NCBI RefSeq assembly: GCF_000276665.1
Contig: NW_004955437.1
Span: 3,485,862-3,549,861 of the forward strand
Direction of reading: 5' to 3'
DNA from: Chinchilla lanigera
Lineage: Eukaryota; Chordata; Mammalia; Rodentia; Chinchillidae
DNA: 64,000 bases
Numbering within the stretch: the stretch's first letter is position 1; each line of letters opens with the position of its first letter. The position numbers were made by a program, and so were the translations under genes. Under the pieces are notes generated by a model, which saw only the letters and a list, made by a program, of their open reading frames with translations, ran no database searches and was not told the DNA's origin. Of the stretch, positions 57,960 through 64,000 are shown one piece after another.

Positions 57960-58159
57960 AACTGCGAGTGGTGCTGCATGGCTGTAATCCCAGCACTCCA
58001 CAGGAGGACTGCAAGTTTGAGCCTAGCCTAGGCCACTTGGTGACTCTGCAAGACCCTGTCTCAAAAATAAAAAATGAAAGGGGCTGGGGATTTAGCTCAG
58101 GGGCACAGCGCCTGTCTGGCAAGTGCAAGGTTGTGAGTTCGATTCCTGGTACCAGAAGA

Positions 58160-58190
<31 letters not shown>

Positions 58191-58266
58191 CAGAATAAAA
58201 AATTAAAAAGATGAGGGTGTAGCTCAGTGCAAAAGGCCTGGGTCCAACCTCTAGTACTGCCCACCT
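57960..58266 (+). mobile_element. B1-dID dimeric SINE split by an ID
   Basis: B1 half at 57960-58079 and ID half at about 58205-58260 ('gagggtgtagctcagtgca'); a younger ID lies between them in the linker. Confidence 0.82.
58080..58195 (+). mobile_element. ID SINE, young, inside a B1-dID
   Basis: Near-consensus ID; the 'aataaaaaatgaaa'/'aataaaaaattaaa' flanks are its target duplication. Confidence 0.93.
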
Positions 58267-58420
58267 CCAAAAAAGAAAAGGCAAGATGTGGGAAAATGCA
58301 TGGACCTGTGGAGTGTGCATGTGGAGGTTCCTTAAGGATCTGGACAGCGTAACATGGAGGTTCTCTCTAATCTGCTCTCCACTGCTGTACATGTGGGGAA
58401 CTGTAAGAAAGGGCTGCCAG

Positions 58421-58516
58421 GGCTGGGGATTTAGCTCAGCGGCACAGCACCTGCCTGGCAAGCTCGAGGTCGTGAGTTCAATTCCCGATACCAGGAAAAA
58501 AAAAAAAAAAAAAAAA
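58421..58516 (+). mobile_element. ID SINE, young
   Basis: Near-consensus ID; aagaaagggctgcc on both sides. Confidence 0.95.
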
Positions 58517-58794
58517 AGAAAGGGCTGCCTACAAATGTTCTCATTCTATCCAGCTGAGGACAACAATTCAAAATAAAACTCTACCAGATAAATACTTTCA
58601 AATAATGTTTTCCTCATATTCAACAACCAATAAAATGAAGTGTATAGGAGATAGACAAGGCCTACTCTGCCATTTCAGGGGAACGTGGACTTGCTCATTA
58701 AATCAAAAAAGTCCTTTAACCATGTTGATTGATCTTATGACATCTGTCATTTTTCTCTTCAATGAACTTGTGTTTTGTTTTGTTTTTGTCTTAC
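58517..58794. other. intron 1, unique
   Basis: No feature recognised. Confidence 0.4.
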
Positions 58795-59122
58795 CTTTTT
58801 GAGACAGGTTTCACTATACAGTTCAGGGGGGCCTTGAACTCTGTAGCCCAAGCTGGCCTCAAACTTCCAGCAATCAGCCGGGCGTGGTGGCACATACCTG
58901 TAATCCCAGCACACAGGAGGCTGAGGCAGGAGGATCATTGTGAGTTCTAGACCAGCCTGGGCTACAAAGTGAGCTCAAGGCCAGCCTGAACTGCATAGCG
59001 AGACCCTGTCTCAAAAAGACAAAAAAAACCAACAAACAAAAAACAAAAAAATTTACAGCAATCCTCCTGCTTCAGCCTCCTGAGTGCTGGGATTACAGGT
59101 GTGTACCACCACATCCAGCATA
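58795..59122 (-). mobile_element. B1 SINE (minus) split by a B1 (plus)
   Basis: The older reversed B1 runs 58795-58874 and continues at about 59055-59122. A young full sense B1 occupies 58876-59054, flanked by cagcaatc on both sides. The two are in opposite orientation. Confidence 0.92.
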
Positions 59123-59382
59123 ATGAACTTATATTTGTGTTGAAAAACATACAGACCATATAAAAGTATGATTTTGGTTAATAAAACTAAAATGTTTATT
59201 TAAATATCAATGATTATATATTGATGCATATGGTTAACCCTCTAATTACTTCAAACATCTTAGTAAAAAAATCCCAAATAAATGTTTTTCTGATATATAT
59301 GCAGAAAAGACTCTTTAAAAAAAAACTATTCATAAATTATACCTAATCTTAATTGTAATAAGCACATATTAAAACAGAACCA
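59123..59382. other. intron 1, AT-rich
   Basis: No feature recognised. Confidence 0.4.
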
Positions 59383-59545
59383 GGCATGGGAGCACACACC
59401 TGTAATCCCAGCACTTGGAAGACTGAGGCAGGAGGATCTCAAGTGCAAGGACAGCCTGGATCACAAGCAAGTTGAGGGGAACTTGAGCTATGTAGCAAGA
59501 TCTTGTCTCAAAAAAACCCCAAAGTAATAATAATAAAAATAATAA
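59383..59545 (+). mobile_element. B1 SINE, diverged
   Basis: 'accaggcatgggagcacaca' with (AAT)n tail. Confidence 0.88.
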
Positions 59546-60189
59546 GAGATTTTTCAAGTAAAATTTTTATGAAAAAAATAGAGGAAAAGTTGATTTTTAA
59601 AAACAATTTCACTGATTAAACTATGATTTAAATAGATTTTAACTTAAATGAAATCACTCTGTTGGGGCTACGGCGTATAAAAATCAGTAAGAGCAGCACA
59701 TTCACCACTTGGAAATCATGAATAGTTTATGCGGCTTGCAAGCACCAACCTTTCCCCCTGTGATAAACAGCACCACCCAAAAAATGACAACCAGATTAGT
59801 TTCCCTTCTCCTCCTTGCCAAGTAGTTCCAGGACAGCAGAGACGGCACATGTCCGTGCAAAGCCTAGCACACACGTGTGCAACTCCTGTAACGGGAGTAA
59901 CATCACCTTCCATTCCCAGAAAGCCAGTGCTAGGTATCGGCCCTATTTCCCAGGTGCTGTGCATACAATAACAAAGTACAGCAGGCTTGCCTTGCTGGAG
60001 GTTCTGTCCTCAATCACTTTCAGAATACTGTTTTTTCCAAAGGACCCTTGTTGTCAGGATAGCTCAGTGACAAGTGGCACAATTGTGCTCATCAGACAAA
60101 AGACAGCAAGCAATCCTCAGGCTCCATCATTGAGTAAATGATTGGCTAATTCCTAGTTAGGGTATTTCTCTTTCTTCAGATAACAAGAT
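59546..60189. other. intron 1, unique
   Basis: 59690-60020 is the more GC-rich part. A worn ID-like piece may lie at about 60044-60115. No exon. Confidence 0.4.
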
Positions 60190-60740
60190 CATTCTCCTCA
60201 TCTGAAACATGTTTTAGCTTTTTTCCTTTACCAAAGATTTACATACTGTAAAATGCACAAATTTTAAATATTCAGACTATTAAGTCTGAACAACTGTACA
60301 CAACTAGTGATTCTAGCTACAGGTATACAGAAGTTTCTTATACTAGTCTTGCATTTTTTTCGAAGTTAATAATGATATGAAGAAAGCTATCCAAACAGTA
60401 CACACTTGAATTTTCAATGCACAAATGAAGTATCAAATAGCTTCACTACCCCAGAAAGTTCTCCAGTGCCCTTTTCTGAGCAAGCACAACCCCTACCCAG
60501 AGGCAATCACTGTCCTGATTTCTATCATCACACCTTGGTTTTGCCTGTTCTTGTATTCTTCATAAATGGCATCATACAGTACACGCTCGTCTATGTCTGG
60601 CTTCTCCTACTCTGAACAGTACTTTTAAGAGTCCTCTCTTGTTGTGTGAATCAGTAGTTCAGTTCCATTGAGAAAGCTGCTATGAACACTTTGTACCAGT
60701 ATTTTTGTGCACATATATTTCATTCTTGGTGTAGCAAGAT
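60190..60740 (-). mobile_element. old L1 3' UTR fragment
   Basis: On the plus strand, 'catcatacagtacacgctcg', 'gtctggcttctcctact' and 'gctgctatgaacact' appear in the order of antisense L1M 3' ends. Confidence 0.65.
60683..60697. promoter_or_regulatory. candidate glucocorticoid response element within L1
   Basis: TGAACA-ctt-TGTACC: full inverted repeat with a 3-base spacer. Only the outermost base differs from the GR consensus (the reverse of GGTACAnnnTGTTCT). Located in FKBP5 intron 1, about 39 kb upstream of exon 2, in a transposon-derived segment. Binding is inferred, not shown. Confidence 0.45.
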
Positions 60741-61812
60741 TTCACTGAAAAGAAACAAATGAGGTTTCACATATAAATAAGCCTGGGAAGTAAGGGAGTA
60801 CTGATAGAGCTATAAGCACAAATATGTGTGTGTATGTACATGTTTATATGTAGGTATGTCAACTATATGCATATATATTATACAATGCAAAAAGCAGTAT
60901 TTGGTATTATATTTACATGTACATATGAACCTGAATAATTATAAGAAGTCAACCTAGGACCAACAAGACATTTTAAAAAGAATTTATAAAGTTCATAGTG
61001 AAAATAAATCTAAGAGAGGAGAGATGATCATTCCAGTTTTTCTCAATACTGTACATTTATGTTTTACCTAAGAATCAAAAGGTATAAATAATTCAAGAGA
61101 AAAAAATTTCTCTCCATGTAAATTACCCCGTTATGCTTCAATGAAACACTTTTTTCTCATAACACCTCCTCTCAATTAGAATTTCAAAACTACCCATATT
61201 ACCATTCATTACATAATTTATTATGCTAGAGACAAAATCCAAAATACGTGTTAAGATTGTAAGACTTTTATTGTATTGATTTTTCAAAAAGTCAAACATG
61301 AAAATAATTTCACTGGTTAATATTTAACATGGGTAAAAAACATTTCATGCTCATTCAGAATATATTCTGATAAAGGTTCAATCTCCAGGATGTCTTAGCC
61401 ATTTCAAAAAATAACTTATTGTGATGCTAAGTCTGTGATAACAACATTTTGATTCTCAAATTTTACTGTATAATTTTCATATGACAACAAAGGAGGTGCT
61501 TTAATTTACAGAGACAGGAAATTAAGATAGATCTGAGATTCGCACCCTATTTGTGATAATCAGATGACCATTTCCAAGGGACTGTGTCTACAATCATTTG
61601 ATGTTAGATTGCCAAGACTGAAGCAGAACGCTACACATAGTTTTAGAAATTTACCACTGCCCACCTTAGGAAGGGTTCAAAACTACATAAGAAATAAAAC
61701 ACACTCTTCTAGTTCTTTATTTCTCTTTGCTTTTTATTTCTCCTTCGAAAAACAGGCAATTTCAAAACATACAATTCAAATGTACATTTTCAATCTTAAA
61801 ACAACATTTTTG
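60741..61812. other. intron 1, AT-rich
   Basis: No feature recognised. Confidence 0.4.
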
Positions 61813-61955
61813 CCAGGCATGGTGGCACACATCGGTAATCCTACCACTAGGTAGGCTGAGGCAGGAGGATCATTGCAACTTTAAGGCCAGCCTAAGCTAC
61901 ATAGTGCATTCTAGGCCAGTCTGAACTGCATAGTGAAACTTTGTATCAAAAAACA
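61813..61955 (+). mobile_element. B1 SINE
   Basis: 'gccaggcatggtggcacaca' with internal duplication. Confidence 0.9.
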
Positions 61956-63363
61956 AAAAACATAGTATTTGGATGTTTCCTAACTTTCATAGATGTGTGA
62001 CTGTTTGCTTAATCATTTCACTCTGAAAATATATCACTTTCATTTTTCTAATAGATGTACCTTCTTTTGAAAGATGAGAAAGAGTTTTGATTTTTACTAC
62101 AAAAATGATAACTTCAAAAAAAAAAAATGATAACTTCAAACAGCTACACTCCCTTTCAGCATGTTTGTCTGACTGCTCTGGAGAGTGGAAATAAAATTTT
62201 ATTCAAAATTTTAAATGTTTTGCTTCCCGATCAAAGGTAAAACACAAGTACCCCAAATATGTGCACAGACCCTACACTCCCTCTGGTGGTCCTTGACTTT
62301 CATTAACCAAGTGCTTTCCTAAGGACTAGAAGTAAACACAGATTAACCATGACACACCAATCAATTCTCCTAACAAACTATAAGAAAAACAAAGTATTTC
62401 CAGTACCAAAAAATAAGTATTTAAATATCGTTAAAATACCCTTAGTAATGTATTAGCTAAACTGTAAATACAAATGTGCCTACAATAAATTATTTCAATC
62501 TGGCCAGGAATAGAGCACAATACTGTTTGCCTAACGTATGTGAGGCGATGGGTTCGATATCCAGTCCCGCACATGTGCTCGCATAGATTAACCTCTTATT
62601 TCCAGGACTCCTTTATACAGCAAATAAACATCTTATTTACAAGTTAAACCATGGGGTTATTGTTTTAAGATAACAGTTATATAATGTACCTACCCTTGCT
62701 CATGCAGTCTCACGCAGGCAGATTTAATGCCTTTATATTTTGGGAGGACACAATGTCAGAATTTTAAAATGCACTAGGACTGAGGGTGCAGATCAGTGGT
62801 CATCCCCTTGCCTAGGCTGCCTGAGATCCTGGCTTAGACTTCCAGCGCTGTAGAAAAGAATGGTAATAAAAGCAAAAAGGGGTAAGGCTGGGGCTGGAAC
62901 TCTGTAGCAGAGTGTATAAAACCCAAGGTTCAGGCTCTGCACCACAAAAGCAAAACGAAAACAAGAGACACAAAGATGTACTGTAGAAAAATTTAAAAGT
63001 ATAAAATAATGAAGAAACAAAATGTAATTACTGTTAGTTTCAAAGTTATAAAATGCAGACATGTAATTGTTCAGCATAAATTAATTATAGCATTTTTGCC
63101 AAAATATGTACAGTACAGATTCTTCTTTAGGATAGTGTGGAAAACCACATGAAAGGTCTATGGAGGATATTATTAACGCCAGGTACAAATGCATATGACT
63201 GCTAAATAAAGTAAGACACCATAACAGCAATCATTTGATCAACCCTTGGATCCAGCTGTTTTGACCTAAGTCCTTGTTTTTGGTAACTTTATTAACTTAA
63301 AAATATCTACTTGCTATGCTTTCACCACCACTGCAAGAAACCAGTCTTTTAAAATGAGACCAG
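61956..63363. other. intron 1, unique, with three worn ID copies
   Basis: ID-like modules at about 62505-62575, 62778-62850 and 62885-62945 (older GCATGAGGCC-type subtypes). A small direct repeat lies at 62101-62137. The rest is AT-rich and unclassified. Confidence 0.55.
62101..62137. repeat. 15-bp direct repeat around an A-run
   Basis: aaaaatgataacttc at 62101-62115 and 62123-62137 with 7 A between. Either a poly(A)-only insertion or a 22-bp tandem duplication. Confidence 0.85.
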
Positions 63364-63512
63364 GCTGGGCACAGTGGCACACGCCTGTAATATCAGCATT
63401 TGGGACACTGAGGCAGGATTGTTGTAAGTTTGAGGCCAGCCTGGGCTACAAAATGAGTTCAAGGTCAGCCTGACTTGCATAGTAAAACTCTGTCTCAAAA
63501 AGACAAAAGTAA
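63364..63512 (+). mobile_element. B1 SINE
   Basis: 'ggctgggcacagtggcacac' with internal duplication. Confidence 0.92.
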
Positions 63513-63559
63513 ACTAAAATGAGACCAAAATGTTCCTCTCGGCTGGCTCATCCACAGGA

Positions 63560-63640
63560 AAAATATGCAGGTGCAGACTGGTGGTGAAGGACTTGCCCAG
63601 CCTGCATGAGGCCCTGAGTTCAATCCACAGCACTGCAAAA
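63560..63640 (+). mobile_element. ID SINE, older subtype
   Basis: 'gcatgaggccctgagttcaa' core. Confidence 0.78.
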
Positions 63641-63912
63641 AGAAAGAAAATGGAATGTAGGACCCCACCAGCCCTGGAACTCAAAAAGAGCCACACCTGA
63701 GGGTAACAGCCTTCCACAGTCCCAATTCCAACTGTGTAGCTGTGAGAACCAACATATGCTTAATTTTGAAACTGAAATGTGGTTGATAATTTCATGATAA
63801 GGTCTACCACAAGTGGACAAAAGTCAGTAATTAAAATAGCTCAAAACTGAATTTCAGGATGAGCTTTTAATTAAAAAGTGTTCCTTTACTTAAAGTATTT
63901 TAAAAAAATGTT
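63641..63912. other. intron 1, unique
   Basis: No feature recognised. Confidence 0.4.
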
Positions 63913-64000
63913 GCCAGGTGTGGCAGTGGACATCTGTAATTCCAGCACTTGGGAGGCTGAGGTAGGAGGATCCTCGTGAATTTGAGGGCAACCTGGGCTA
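63913..64000 (+). mobile_element. B1 SINE, cut by the window edge
   Basis: 'gccaggtgtggcagtggaca' onward; continues past 64000. Confidence 0.9.

Larger units (their letters stand above)
21660..64000 (-). other. FKBP5: FKBP5 intron 1 (partial)
   Basis: At least 42.3 kb of the first intron, read on the minus strand; exon 1 is outside. No other coding exon with splice sites was recognised in it, apart from the unidentified open stretch at 26160-26435. It is mostly transposable elements of several ages plus long AT-rich tracts (notably 47536-51780). Confidence 0.85.

Noticed and set aside
57937..58461. 174-codon minus-strand open frame
   Set aside because: Its sequence is made of reversed ID and B1 SINEs; the peptide is a translation of repeats.

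Overview
This is nuclear DNA from a mammal, best read as a non-muroid rodent. It is dense in two rodent-type SINE families: tRNA-derived ID elements and 7SL-derived B1 elements with the internal duplication. It also has dimeric B1-dID fusions, a class reported in squirrel, dormouse, beaver and cavy lineages. Mammal-wide MIR, L2, old L1, MaLR LTRs and a Tigger-like transposon fill much of the rest. The ID variant (ending in GATTCCCGGTACC) does not look murid or ground-squirrel-like to me; a beaver-type (Castorimorpha) genome is my low-confidence guess.

The only intact protein-coding gene is FKBP5 (FKBP51, an Hsp90 co-chaperone and feedback regulator of the glucocorticoid receptor), on the minus strand. 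Two coding exons are visible. Exon 2, with the start codon, is at 21535-21659. Exon 3, the first half of the FK1 domain, is at 17527-17671. Both have consensus splice sites and open frames. Positions 21660-64000 are therefore intron 1 (its 5' end and the promoter lie beyond the right edge), 17672-21534 is intron 2, and 1-17526 is part of intron 3. I did not find exon 4.

Layout. 1-4357: intron 3 with SINEs, a 304-bp solo LTR with 4-bp target duplications, and unclassified sequence. 4450-9800: old minus-strand L1, into which an ATXN3 processed pseudogene (8405-9384) inserted. 9801-17526: SINE clusters, MIRs and a MaLR LTR. 17527-21659: the FKBP5 exons and intron 2, including an MST-type LTR. 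21660-33540: intron 1 with SINEs, an unidentified possible 3' transcript end (25769-26440) and an LTR. 33541-37566: minus L1 interrupted by a Tigger-like element and a MaLR LTR. 38880-43665: two L1s head to head, packed with SINEs and one more LTR. 43756-64000: more SINEs, L2, MIR, L1 pieces and long AT-rich unique intron.

No operon, CRISPR array, RNA gene or new multi-gene system is visible. The more interesting points are the exon-skipped ATXN3 retrocopy, glucocorticoid-response-element-like 15-mers in FKBP5 introns (one inside an L1), an unidentified open stretch with 3'-end signals, an apparent poly(A)-only insertion, three SINEs on one target site, G-quadruplex motifs, and a strand bias of young ID elements. 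Edges of old repeats are by eye and may be off by tens of bases.
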